NCBI GenBank assembly: GCA_018883705.1 | Contig: JAHLFQ010000080.1 | Coordinates: 1-8,466 of the forward strand | DNA length: 8,466 nucleotides | DNA from: Candidatus Cellulosilyticum pullistercoris | Lineage (GTDB): Bacteria > Bacillota > Clostridia > Lachnospirales > Cellulosilyticaceae | Reading direction: 5' to 3' | Shown: positions 1-6,384 of the stretch, one piece after another | Position numbering within the stretch: the first letter of the stretch is position 1 | Layout: every line of letters starts with the position of its first letter | The notes under the pieces: model-generated | What the model was told of the DNA's origin: nothing | The model's input: the letters and a program-made list of their open reading frames with translations, nothing else | Databases searched by the model: none | Program-made: the position numbers and the translations under genes

Positions 1-446
1 ACATATGGGTTTTCCATGTCTACCCAGTAACCTACACGGTCAGACATCTTTTCCCATTCGCTTTGGTATTTCCAAACACTTTCTTTACATTTTTCAATGA
101 AAGGTTCAATACCATATTCTTCGATTTGTGGTTTACCACTAATACCAAGAAGTTTTTCTACTTCAAGTTCTACTGGAAGACCATGAGTATCCCAACCAGC
201 TTTACGAAGTACTTTATAACCTTTCATTGTTTTATAACGTGGCATAATATCTTTCATTGTACGTGTTAAGATATGACCAATGTGTGGTTTACCATTAGCT
301 GTTGGAGGGCCATCATAGAATGTGAATACTGGACCGCCTTCTCTTGATTTAATTGATTCTTCAAATACATTGTTGTCTTTCCAAAACTTAAGGACTTCAA
401 GTTCTCTGTCCACAAAGTTAAGGGTGGTATCTACTTTTTTGTACAT
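1..446 (-). CDS. ileS: Isoleucyl-tRNA synthetase, N-terminal 148 residues (runs off the window)
   Basis: This cytoplasmic class I synthetase charges tRNA-Ile with isoleucine using ATP. Read on the minus strand from ATG at 446-444, the protein begins MYKKVDTTLNFVDREL. It has the class I HIGH signature at residues 55-58 inside DGPPTANGKPHIGHI, followed by GWDTHGLPVE at residues 84-93, a block typical of IleS. An AGGAGG ribosome site (453-458) lies 6 bases before the start. The family is about 1,000 residues long, so only the start of the Rossmann catalytic domain is here; the editing domain and KMSKS loop lie beyond position 1. The wording around HIGH (PPTANGKPHIGH, KAGWDTHGLPVELEVEK) matches the eukaryote-like IleS2 type rather than the E. 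coli/B. subtilis type (PPYANGNIHIGH). The T-box leader at 507-772, which carries an Ile codon, independently supports the identity. Confidence 0.97.
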   Translation of the reverse strand, partial: MYKKVDTTLNFVDRELEVLKFWKDNNVFEESIKSREGGPVFTFYDGPPTANGKPHIGHILTRTMKDIMPRYKTMKGYKVLRKAGWDTHGLPVELEVEKLLGISGKPQIEEYGIEPFIEKCKESVWKYQSEWEKMSDRVGYWVDMENPY

Positions 447-506
447 ACGAAACCTCCTAAAAATATTTTAATGGATTGAGTTACTAAATTATGGATTTGT
501 GGCAAC

Positions 507-543
507 AAAAAAGCCCCTTCATCCATAAACAGGACGAAAGAGC
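507..543 (-). terminator. T-box regulated intrinsic terminator upstream of ileS
   Basis: On the minus strand GCTCTTTCGTCC (543-532) pairs fully, counting G-U pairs, with GGATGAAGGGGC (524-513) around a 7-base loop. Six T residues (512-507) follow. Its 5' arm includes most of the 3' strand of the antiterminator (541-530), so the two folds exclude each other, as expected for a T-box switch. Confidence 0.93.
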
Positions 544-772
544 GTTATTAACGAATTCTTCCGCGGTACCACCTGATTTGCTTTATTAATAAAGCCACTC
601 GTTATACCTTTCCTTACGGTAACGGTAGGAAACCGTCAGAGTCTACTTTATGGTTAAACCATGTTTCGGTCTGCCACTCCAAGGCGATTTTTCCTTATTT
701 CTATCGTATGGGCTTGCACCATCCCCACTCGCTTTGACGCATCAAAAGAAGTACTTTTCCTTTTCACAGTGT
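507..772 (-). ncRNA. T-box leader (tRNA-Ile-sensing riboswitch) of ileS
   Basis: All the main T-box parts can be drawn on the minus strand. The Stem I base pairs CACU (771-768) with AGUG, followed by a kink-turn-like asymmetric loop, then AAGG (762-759) with CCUU (684-681). Above this is the specifier loop, with AGUA at 755-752 on one side and AUC, an isoleucine codon, at 688-686 followed by G on the other. The distal region contains AAAGCGA and GGUGCAAGCC, typical of the T-loop apical module that contacts the tRNA elbow. A perfect hairpin at 580-595 fits Stem III. The T-box sequence AGGUGGUACCGCGG is at 574-561. In the antiterminator, CAGG (575-572) pairs with CCUG (533-530) and GCGGAAGA (564-557) pairs with UCUUUCGU (541-534). 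These flank the bulge UGGUACC, whose UGGU is complementary to an ACCA tRNA 3' end. Uncharged tRNA-Ile would stabilise this form and let ileS be transcribed. Confidence 0.96.
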
Positions 773-797
773 TTTATGTTATCAAATTAATAGTAAT

Positions 798-826
798 ATT
801 ATAAAATCAAAAATTGGTTTTGTAAA
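798..826 (-). promoter_or_regulatory. Sigma-A-type promoter of the ileS T-box transcript
   Basis: Reading the minus strand, TTTACA (826-821, one mismatch to TTGACA) is separated by 17 bases from a perfect TATAAT (803-798). Transcription would begin near 790, about 20 bases before the first Stem I pair of the T-box leader. Position and spacing make this the obvious ileS promoter. Confidence 0.82.
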
Positions 827-957
827 GGGAAATGCGTAAAGAAAATGGCATGTCTCAAATCATTACTAATAATTCATAGTTCTGCATAAACTATTTTAAG
901 ATCAGAAAAGCGATATTTGACAGGAGACTATAAAATATAGAAATTAAAAGGTATAAA
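827..957. other. Divergent intergenic stretch with no supported feature
   Basis: This AT-rich spacer lies between the ileS promoter and the pncB promoter region. I found no open reading frame with a ribosome site, no terminator and no RNA motif. A perfect TTGACA occurs at 917-922, but no matching -10 element lies 15 to 19 bases downstream, so I do not call a promoter there. Confidence 0.5.
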
Positions 958-988
958 TGAACAAAATGATTATATTGTGTTGTATAAT
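958..988 (+). promoter_or_regulatory. Probable promoter of the pncB-plsC-fapA cluster
   Basis: A perfect TATAAT lies at 983-988. The best -35 candidate is TGAACA at 958-963, four of six matches, with a long 19-base spacer, so the -35 is weak. Transcription would start around 995, giving a leader of about 45 bases. An imperfect dyad at 988-1014 overlaps the expected start site, which suggests the promoter may depend on or be limited by a regulator. Confidence 0.5.
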
Positions 989-1014
989 AGTGCTATAGTA
1001 CAGACCCTATACTA
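988..1014 (+). promoter_or_regulatory. Imperfect inverted repeat over the pncB transcription start (possible operator)
   Basis: TAG (988-990) plus TATAG (994-998) form the left arm, interrupted by TGC. The right arm CTATACTA (1007-1014) is complementary to the eight arm bases across an 8-base centre. It begins at the last base of the -10 element, a usual operator position. NAD-salvage genes in Firmicutes are often controlled by NiaR-type niacin repressors. I cannot match this site to a known consensus, so an operator role is inference only. Confidence 0.3.
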
Positions 1015-1025
1015 AAGATGAAGAT

Positions 1026-1030
1026 AGGAG
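1026..1030 (+). promoter_or_regulatory. Ribosome binding site that sets the pncB start
   Basis: AGGAG sits 10 bases before ATG 1041 but only 1 base before an in-frame TTG at 1032, so ATG 1041 is the realistic start codon. Confidence 0.8.
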
Positions 1031-1040
1031 ATTGGGAAAA

Positions 1041-2498
1041 ATGGAACAAAAAAGAAATTTAACCTTATTGACAGATTTATATCAACTTACAATGATGCAA
1101 GGATATTATACTAATGATACAAATAACCATGAAGTAGTATTTGATCTTTTTTATAGAAAGAATCCTTCCAAGAATGGCTATGCTATTTGTGCAGGATTAT
1201 CACAGGCTATAGAATACATTCAAAATCTAGCATTTAATGATGCGGATATTGCTTACTTAGAGAGTTTAAATTTATTTCAAAAAGATTTTTTAGAGTATCT
1301 TAGAACTTTTAAATTCACAGGAGATATTTATGCCATTCCAGAGGGGACAGTTGTTTTTCCAATGGAAGTTTTAATGCGTGTTAAGGCGCCTATTTTTGAG
1401 GCACAGTTTGTAGAAACAGCCTTACTTAATATCATTAATCATCAAAGTCTTATAGCGACGAAAGCAGCGAGAGTTGTAAGAGCAGCAGAAGGAGACCCAG
1501 TTCTTGAGTTTGGTCTAAGACGTGCACAAGGGCCAGATGCAGGGATTTATGGTGCAAGAGCAGCTATTATTGGAGGGTGCGTCGGTACTTCAAATGTACT
1601 TACGGGACAAATGTTTGATGTACCTGTTTCAGGGACACATGCTCATAGCTGGGTAATGAGTTTTGATGAGGAGATTGATGCCTTTAGAGCTTATGCTAAA
1701 CTTTTCCCAGATAAATGTATCTTACTAGTTGATACCTATGATACCTTAGAATCAGGTGTACCTAATGCGATTAAAGTATTTGATGAAATGAAAGCAGCAG
1801 GCATTTCTATGGAATCCTATGGTATTCGCCTAGATAGTGGTGACCTTGCTTATCTTTCTAAGAAAGCAAGACAGATGCTAGATGCAGCAGGTCATGAAAA
1901 GGCTATTATTAGTGCTTCTTGTGACCTTGATGAAATGCTTATTGCCGATCTTAAAAGACAAGGCGCAAAAATTACTTTATGGGGAGTAGGAACTAATTTA
2001 ATTACTTCATCTGATTGTCCATCTTTTGGCGGTATTTATAAACTTGCAGCAGAGATTGATAAAGAAGGTCATGAGATTCCAAAAATTAAAATTTCAGATA
2101 ACCCAGAAAAAGTAACGAATCCAGGTGTGAAGAAAGTTGTTCGTGTTTATGATAAGCAGACAGGAAAAATGATAGCAGATATTATTGCATTAGAACATGA
2201 AATCTTTGATAAGTCCAAAGAACTTATCCTTTATGCAGAAAAGGCAAGATGGAAAAAGCTTAAATTAAAAGCAAATAGCTATACCATACGAGAGCTTTTA
2301 GTACCTGTTTTTAAATCAGGAGAGTTAGTTTATGAAATGCCAAAAACAATGGAGATTATGGCATATTCTAGAAAAGAGCTTGATACGTTATGGGAAGAGT
2401 ATAAAAGACTCGTGAACCCACAAATTATGAGAGTTGTTTTATCAGATGAGCTTTATGCCTTAAAAGTAAAAATGCTTGAAAATTACAAGAAAGACTAG
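1041..2498 (+). CDS. pncB: Nicotinate phosphoribosyltransferase
   Basis: This cytoplasmic enzyme joins nicotinate to PRPP, with ATP hydrolysis, to make nicotinate mononucleotide. That is the entry step of the Preiss-Handler NAD salvage pathway. The 485-residue protein, normal for the Gram-positive form, starts with NLTLLTDLYQLTMMQGYY, a family hallmark. It then shows FGLRRAQGPDAG (157-168), SGTHAHSW (197-204), IRLDSGDLAYLSKKAR (262-277) and LWGVGTNL (313-320), which are phosphate- and PRPP-binding blocks of the alpha/beta barrel. By family analogy, H202 in GTHAHSW is probably the histidine phosphorylated by ATP. ATG 1041 is chosen over TTG 1032 from the AGGAG spacing. The gene is first in a tight cluster; its TAG stop overlaps the ribosome site of the next gene. 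No frameshift or missing block was seen. Confidence 0.95.
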   Translation: MEQKRNLTLLTDLYQLTMMQGYYTNDTNNHEVVFDLFYRKNPSKNGYAICAGLSQAIEYIQNLAFNDADIAYLESLNLFQKDFLEYLRTFKFTGDIYAIPEGTVVFPMEVLMRVKAPIFEAQFVETALLNIINHQSLIATKAARVVRAAEGDPVLEFGLRRAQGPDAGIYGARAAIIGGCVGTSNVLTGQMFDVPVSGTHAHSWVMSFDEEIDAFRAYAKLFPDKCILLVDTYDTLESGVPNAIKVFDEMKAAGISMESYGIRLDSGDLAYLSKKARQMLDAAGHEKAIISASCDLDEMLIADLKRQGAKITLWGVGTNLITSSDCPSFGGIYKLAAEIDKEGHEIPKIKISDNPEKVTNPGVKKVVRVYDKQTGKMIADIIALEHEIFDKSKELILYAEKARWKKLKLKANSYTIRELLVPVFKSGELVYEMPKTMEIMAYSRKELDTLWEEYKRLVNPQIMRVVLSDELYALKVKMLENYKKD

Positions 2499-2507
2499 GA
2501 GATAACT

Positions 2508-3233
2508 ATGTTTGAAACGACAAGAGTTATAAAAGATTTTGTAGTAGCTGAAATCATGGAAGGCCGTAAAAGAAAAGAGTATAGCTTTGGAAATACGAGG
2601 TATGGAGAAAAAGAAAGTAGAAGACAGGTTTTTGAAATGGGTCAGAAATTTGCTAGGAATCTAGTAAAGTCAACAGGTATGACCTTAGAAGTTTTAGGAA
2701 AAGAAAATCTACCTAAAGAAGGTCCTGTACTTTATGTAGCGACGCATAAAAGTGTCTTCGATATTGTTATTTTAGTAACGCTCCTTGAAGAACCAGCTAT
2801 ATTTATAGGAAAAAAAGAAGTTGCTTCTATGCCCTTTGTCAATAAATGGTTTGATGCATTAGGTTGTATTTATGTAGACAGAGAAGATATGAGACAAGCA
2901 CTAAAAAGTATTATGGACGGCATTAAAGAAATTAAAAATGGACAATCTATCGTACTTTTTCCAGAAGGAACAAGAAATATGAGCAATGATTTAAAACCAT
3001 TTAAAGAGGGAGGTTTTAAATTAGCCACTAAGACCCAAGTACCTGTTATACCGATTGCACTTAGCAATACCTATAAGGTATTTGAAGAGAAAAAACGTAT
3101 TCAAAGAACAAAAGTAACTGTTAATATAGGGGAACCAATCATAACAAAGGATTTATCTAAAGAAGAATTAGCTAATCTTCCAAGGTTAGTTGAAGATCGT
3201 GTTAGAGCATTAATGATGGAAATAAGCAGTTAA
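2508..3233 (+). CDS. plsC: 1-acyl-sn-glycerol-3-phosphate acyltransferase family protein (PlsC-like)
   Basis: PlsC enzymes transfer an acyl group from acyl-ACP or acyl-CoA to lysophosphatidic acid, giving phosphatidic acid at the inner face of the membrane. The 241-residue protein has the catalytic HX4D box as HKSVFD (His80, Asp85). GCIYVDR (119-125), the substrate-binding FPEGTR (151-156) and VPVIPIAL (178-185) follow, so all four family motifs are present in order and spacing. About 60 mostly charged residues precede the acyltransferase domain, and I see no clear N-terminal membrane helix, so attachment is probably peripheral. The start ATG follows AGGAG (2497-2501) by 6 bases, and that site overlaps the pncB stop, which implies co-transcription and perhaps translational coupling. 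The exact acyl acceptor cannot be read from sequence; the symbol reflects the family. Confidence 0.88.
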   Translation: MFETTRVIKDFVVAEIMEGRKRKEYSFGNTRYGEKESRRQVFEMGQKFARNLVKSTGMTLEVLGKENLPKEGPVLYVATHKSVFDIVILVTLLEEPAIFIGKKEVASMPFVNKWFDALGCIYVDREDMRQALKSIMDGIKEIKNGQSIVLFPEGTRNMSNDLKPFKEGGFKLATKTQVPVIPIALSNTYKVFEEKKRIQRTKVTVNIGEPIITKDLSKEELANLPRLVEDRVRALMMEISS

Positions 3234-3256
3234 AAATAGATATAAATAGGAAAGGA

Positions 3257-4660
3257 ATGATATGGGTGGACAGGAAAGGTGCGATAAAAGAAGGAATTCA
3301 TGTAGAAGTATCTCAAGATAAGATGTTAGGTGTTATTTCTTTTACTGAACCAGAAAACGGAGGGAAAAAGCTGACGTTTGATGAGATTAAAGCAGCAATA
3401 AAGGATAAGGGCATTGTTAAAGGAATTGAGGAAGTCTATCTGGAAGAAGTCTTTAAAAATCATACCTATGGCTATAAATATATTATTGCTAAAGGGAAGG
3501 CACCTGTTAATGGGGAAAATGGCAAAATTCAATTTGCATTTGATGTAGAGGCTCTTAAACAGCTTAAACCTAAAGTTAATGAAGATGGAACAGTTGATTT
3601 AAAAGATTTAAGTGCTGTAAAAAATGTAAAAGCAGGAGACCACTTAGCTACTAAAATCTTAGGAACACCTGGAGAAGAGGGATTTAATGTACAAGGGAAG
3701 GTAATAAGAGCCAAAAAAGGTAAAGAAGCTAGAATGCCTAAAGGAAGAAATACAAAGATTCTAGAAGATGGGGTCACTTTAGTTGCTGATATAGATGGGA
3801 AGTTAGAATATGATGATTATAATATTTATATTAACTCCGTCTATAACATCTATGGTGACCTTGATAGTAGTATAGGCAACGTAGACTTTATTGGAAGTGT
3901 AGTTGTTCATGGAAGCATTCATAGCGGATTTTCCATTAAGGCAGGTGGTTCTGTAGAAGTTAGAGGGCCTGTAGAGGATGCAGTTATTATTGCAGGAGAA
4001 GATATTTTCTTGGATTATGGAATTCAAGGAACAGAGAAAAGTAAGTTAGTTGCTAGAGGAAATGTTGTTGCTAAGTTTATTCAGAATGCCTGTGTAGAAG
4101 CAGGTGGGAGTGTTGTTACAGAAGCTATTTTACATTCTACAGTCACAGCAGGTGATAGTATTCGTACTGAAGTAGGTAAAGGAACGATTGTAGGAGGTAA
4201 GGTAGCTGCTACAAATTTAGTTTTAGCTAAGAGTATTGGTTCGCCTATGGGAACTACTACAGCTATACAGATAGGCGTATCACCCAATATTTATGTAGAA
4301 CACAGAGGATTAATTGAAGAACTAAAAGTAAAAAGAGAAAGTCTTAATAAAATTGACCAAGGTATTCTATTTTTAATGAACAAAATGAAAAGTGGAGGTT
4401 TAACTTCACAGCAAAAAACGATGCTACAAAAGCTTAATTTGACACGACAACCTGTTTTAGAAGAATATGAAGAGGTAAAGCATAGACTTGAAAAGGTTGG
4501 AGAAATTCTTAATAATGTAGAAGATGGTATGATTAAGTGTTCAGATACAATCTATCCAGGAGTCAAAATTACCTGTGGTAATCTGATTAAATACATAGAT
4601 GAAACTTATGTACGTGTAGTCATTAGAAAGTTTGAAGGAGATATCCATATTGGCATATAA
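3257..4660 (+). CDS. FapA family protein (DUF342)
   Basis: The 467-residue protein matches the FapA/DUF342 family, named for a polar-flagellum assembly protein in Vibrio but widespread in Firmicutes with no settled function. It has an N-terminal alpha/beta part (about 1-100). A glycine- and valine-rich repetitive middle follows (about 195-345), with repeated turns such as GSVVVHGSIHSGFSIKAGG and ARGNVVAKFIQNACVEAGG that suggest a right-handed parallel beta-helix. A charged helical, probably coiled-coil segment (about 346-425) and a short beta tail (about 435-467) complete it. No signal peptide or membrane helix is visible. An AGGAAAGG site (3248-3255) runs up to the ATG; GTG 3266 is a poorer alternative start. 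It lies 23 bases after plsC in the same cluster. No flagellar gene is in view, so a flagellar role should not be assumed. Confidence 0.85.
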   Translation: MIWVDRKGAIKEGIHVEVSQDKMLGVISFTEPENGGKKLTFDEIKAAIKDKGIVKGIEEVYLEEVFKNHTYGYKYIIAKGKAPVNGENGKIQFAFDVEALKQLKPKVNEDGTVDLKDLSAVKNVKAGDHLATKILGTPGEEGFNVQGKVIRAKKGKEARMPKGRNTKILEDGVTLVADIDGKLEYDDYNIYINSVYNIYGDLDSSIGNVDFIGSVVVHGSIHSGFSIKAGGSVEVRGPVEDAVIIAGEDIFLDYGIQGTEKSKLVARGNVVAKFIQNACVEAGGSVVTEAILHSTVTAGDSIRTEVGKGTIVGGKVAATNLVLAKSIGSPMGTTTAIQIGVSPNIYVEHRGLIEELKVKRESLNKIDQGILFLMNKMKSGGLTSQQKTMLQKLNLTRQPVLEEYEEVKHRLEKVGEILNNVEDGMIKCSDTIYPGVKITCGNLIKYIDETYVRVVIRKFEGDIHIGI

Positions 4661-4693
4661 AGGTAAAAATGCTTGGCCATAGTATATGTTTTT
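4646..4693 (+). terminator. Weak candidate terminator overlapping the end of fapA
   Basis: CATAT-TGGC (4646-4654) can pair with GCCA (4676-4679) and ATATG (4684-4688), with a 4-base bulge and a 21-base loop, followed by TTTTT (4689-4693). The stem is weak and includes the stop codon. Any termination here is probably inefficient. Confidence 0.25.
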
Positions 4694-4730
4694 AATTAGG
4701 AGATAATACGTTAAAAATAATGAACCCTCA

Positions 4731-4759
4731 TTGTGTTCTAGAATAGCATATGATATACT
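4731..4759 (+). promoter_or_regulatory. Probable promoter of the 147-residue membrane protein gene
   Basis: An extended -10 element, TGA followed by TATACT (4751-4759), lies 17 bases after TTGTGT (4731-4736), whose TTG half matches the -35 consensus. Transcription would start near 4766, about 43 bases before the ATG. The 148-base gap after fapA and this element suggest the gene is expressed separately from the pncB cluster. Confidence 0.55.
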
Positions 4760-4808
4760 TAAACAAGCTTTAAATCTATTTATCAACATATTTTAGGAGG
4801 TACGAGAA

Positions 4809-5252
4809 ATGGGTTTTTGGACAATATTTTGGATTGTCATTGCCGTTTTAGCAGCAGTATTAGTAGGCCTTTACTTTTGGGGAAAGAAATTACAAACCAA
4901 ATATGATCAGCAACAACAATTAATTAACGATAATAAACAATCAGCTACTATATTTGTTATTGATAAGAAGAAAGATAATATTACAAATCTTAAGTTACCA
5001 AAACAAATGAAAGACGAATTACCTTGGATGTACAAAAAACGTAAGATGCCAGTTGTTATTGCTAAAATTGGACCACAAATTCAAACTCTTATGTGTGACC
5101 AAAGAGTATATGATAGTATTCCAACTAAGAAACAAATCAAGGTGGAACTTGCAGGTATTTTAATTGTTAACGTATTATCAGGTAAATTACCAGAAACAAA
5201 GAAAAAAGGATTTTTCTCAAAAAAAGCTAAGAAAAAAGAAGAGAAGAAATAA
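4809..5252 (+). CDS. Uncharacterised membrane-anchored basic protein, 147 residues
   Basis: I do not recognise a functional family. Residues 3-24 form one hydrophobic helix (WTIFWIVIAVLAAVLVGLYF), followed by GKK, which predicts an N-out/C-in single-pass anchor with the rest in the cytoplasm. The linker at 28-47 is glutamine- and asparagine-rich. The core at about 48-127 looks folded: ATIFVIDKKKDNITNLKLP, then WMYKKRKMPVVIAKIGP, then IKVELAGILIVNVLSGKLP. The tail (131-147) is almost entirely lysine and glutamate around GFFSKKAKKK. Such a lysine-rich end could bind nucleic acid or acidic lipid, but this is speculation. A strong AGGAGG site (4795-4800) lies 8 bases before ATG. With its own promoter and terminator it is probably a well-expressed single-gene transcript. 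Codon use resembles its neighbours. Confidence 0.85.
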   Translation: MGFWTIFWIVIAVLAAVLVGLYFWGKKLQTKYDQQQQLINDNKQSATIFVIDKKKDNITNLKLPKQMKDELPWMYKKRKMPVVIAKIGPQIQTLMCDQRVYDSIPTKKQIKVELAGILIVNVLSGKLPETKKKGFFSKKAKKKEEKK

Positions 5253-5266
5253 AGATAAAGAAATAT

Positions 5267-5313
5267 AAAGGATAATCTAGGTAGAAATATTCTACACCGG
5301 ATTATCCTTTTTT
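5267..5313 (+). terminator. Intrinsic terminator after the 147-residue protein gene
   Basis: AAAGGATAATC (5267-5277) pairs perfectly over 11 bp with GATTATCCTTT (5300-5310). Between them a second hairpin, GTAGAA/TTCTAC (5281-5295), can form. The 3' arm ends in a run of six T (5308-5313). This is the strongest plain terminator in the window and separates the upstream genes from the yihY-mpg pair. Confidence 0.9.
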
Positions 5314-5340
5314 ATAGATAAGGTTACTTTTAAGCTACAA

Positions 5341-5419
5341 GAGCATAGTTAAACTATAAAAAGCATAGTTAAACTATAAAGGGCATAGTTAAACTATAAA
5401 GAACATAGTTAACTATAAA
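5341..5419. repeat. Four tandem 20-bp palindromic repeats
   Basis: Three perfect-length 20-base units (5341-5360, 5361-5380, 5381-5400) share CATAGTTAAACTATAAA and differ only in the first two or three bases. A fourth 19-base unit (5401-5419) lacks one A. Each unit contains a palindrome: ATAGTT-A-AACTAT in units 1 to 3 and ATAGTTAACTAT in unit 4. Centres are about 20 bp apart, close to two helical turns, so a protein bound to each would sit on nearly one face of the DNA. The array lies between a terminator and the yihY start, about 95 bases upstream of the ATG, which fits a regulatory array. A spontaneously expanded tandem repeat with no function is the alternative. Confidence 0.93.
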
Positions 5420-5503
5420 AAATGAATTTATGAATATAAAACACAGATAAAAGAGCAAAATGAATAATATATATAATGAGTAATGGAAATTGAGTATAGA
5501 TGT

Positions 5504-5508
5504 GGAGG
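5504..5508 (+). promoter_or_regulatory. Ribosome binding site that sets the yihY start
   Basis: GGAGG, followed by GAG, lies 5 bases before ATG 5514. The in-frame TTG at 5490 has no comparable site before it, so ATG 5514 is preferred. Confidence 0.75.
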
Positions 5509-5513
5509 GAGTT

Positions 5514-6383
5514 ATGGAATCCTTTGAAAAGGTACAATGGTTTATTAAGAAGATGATTAAACGCTATACGGCACATAATCTTTCAGCTACTAGTGCTTAT
5601 ATATCTTATTATTGGGTTTTGGCATTTTTCCCATTTCTTATTTTTGTCATCAGTATATTAACTTATACCAAATTGCCAACAGGCATTTTTATGGAGTATG
5701 TCGCTAAGGTAATACCTAATGCACTCGTACCTCAAGTAGAGTCAACGGTTAATCAGTTTATCATGTATAGAAGTACCACCTTACTGTCTGTAGGTGGATT
5801 TATTACTTTGTGGACAGCAGGAACAGCAGTCAATGCACTGATTAAAGGAATTCATAGTGCCTATCATTCAACTTATGTGAGACCCTTTGTTTTTTCTAGA
5901 CTAGCAGCGATTGGTTACACCATTTTACTTGCACTATTACTTATTTTTCTAATGGTAGGACTTATTTTTGGTAATCGAGTAGGGGATTATCTTTTTAGTA
6001 TTTTAGATATGAATAAGGGGATTTTTATGCCCATCTGGAATATGGCTAGACTTACGATGCCATTTATAGCACTGGTGGTCGTTATTTTTATTATGTATCG
6101 ATTTATTCCAAGAAAATATATTAAATATACCAATGTATGGCCAGGTGTTATCTTTGCATCTGTAGGCTGGTATGTATTTTCTTTAGTATTTTCAATTTAC
6201 GTAGATAATTATAGTAAATATAATCAACTTTATGGTAGTATAGGAAGTGTATTTATCTTACTAATATGGCTATACGGTAGTAGTACCTTGCTTTTAATAG
6301 GAGCAGAGATTAATGCGCTTTTACAAGAACTACATTTAGATCAAATTAAGAGAAGGTTTGGAGATCCTTCTAAGTATAAATAA
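5514..6383 (+). CDS. YihY/BrkB family inner-membrane protein
   Basis: The 289-residue protein belongs to the YihY/virulence factor BrkB family, long mislabelled ribonuclease BN. Its members are polytopic membrane proteins with an unsettled transport-like role. Six hydrophobic segments can be placed at about 32-50, 88-105, 130-152, 178-196, 209-230 and 243-266. Family hallmarks are the SATSAYISYYWVLAFFPFLI block at 24-43, corresponding to the usual alanine/tyrosine-rich first helix, and YGSIGSVFILLIWLYG (240-255) with the closing GAEINALLQE (263-272). The N-terminus (1-20) and C-terminus (273-289) are basic and probably cytoplasmic. ATG 5514 is chosen over TTG 5490 because of the GGAGGGAG site. 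Its TAA stop lies just before the ribosome site of the downstream glycosylase gene, so the two are probably co-transcribed. It is not a ribonuclease on current understanding. Confidence 0.9.
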   Translation: MESFEKVQWFIKKMIKRYTAHNLSATSAYISYYWVLAFFPFLIFVISILTYTKLPTGIFMEYVAKVIPNALVPQVESTVNQFIMYRSTTLLSVGGFITLWTAGTAVNALIKGIHSAYHSTYVRPFVFSRLAAIGYTILLALLLIFLMVGLIFGNRVGDYLFSILDMNKGIFMPIWNMARLTMPFIALVVVIFIMYRFIPRKYIKYTNVWPGVIFASVGWYVFSLVFSIYVDNYSKYNQLYGSIGSVFILLIWLYGSSTLLLIGAEINALLQELHLDQIKRRFGDPSKYK

Positions 6384-6384
6384 A

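Noticed and set aside
63..269. Plus-strand open frame of 68 codons
   Set aside because: It is a shadow opposite ileS, phenylalanine-rich from the antisense frame, with no ribosome site.
917..922. Perfect TTGACA as a -35 element for pncB
   Set aside because: No acceptable -10 lies 15 to 19 bases downstream (GAAATT at the ideal spacing); probably chance in AT-rich DNA.
2870..4287. Several minus-strand open frames opposite plsC and fapA
   Set aside because: All are antisense shadows of strongly supported genes, lack ribosome sites and match no family.
4541..4789. Minus-strand open frame of 82 codons over the fapA end and the following gap
   Set aside because: Most of it overlaps fapA and the promoter of the next gene, no ribosome site precedes it, and the composition is that of random AT-rich translation.
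5341..5419. CRISPR array
   Set aside because: The 20-bp units are directly adjacent with no unique spacers, and no cas gene is present.
5472..5477. TATAAT as the yihY promoter -10
   Set aside because: The hexamer is perfect, but the -35 position reads AAAAGA and the surrounding AT repeats make such hexamers common. It is possible but not supported enough to list.
5514..6383. Ribonuclease BN annotation for the YihY-family protein
   Set aside because: The name comes from a historical misassignment of this membrane family. The protein has six hydrophobic segments and no nuclease motif.
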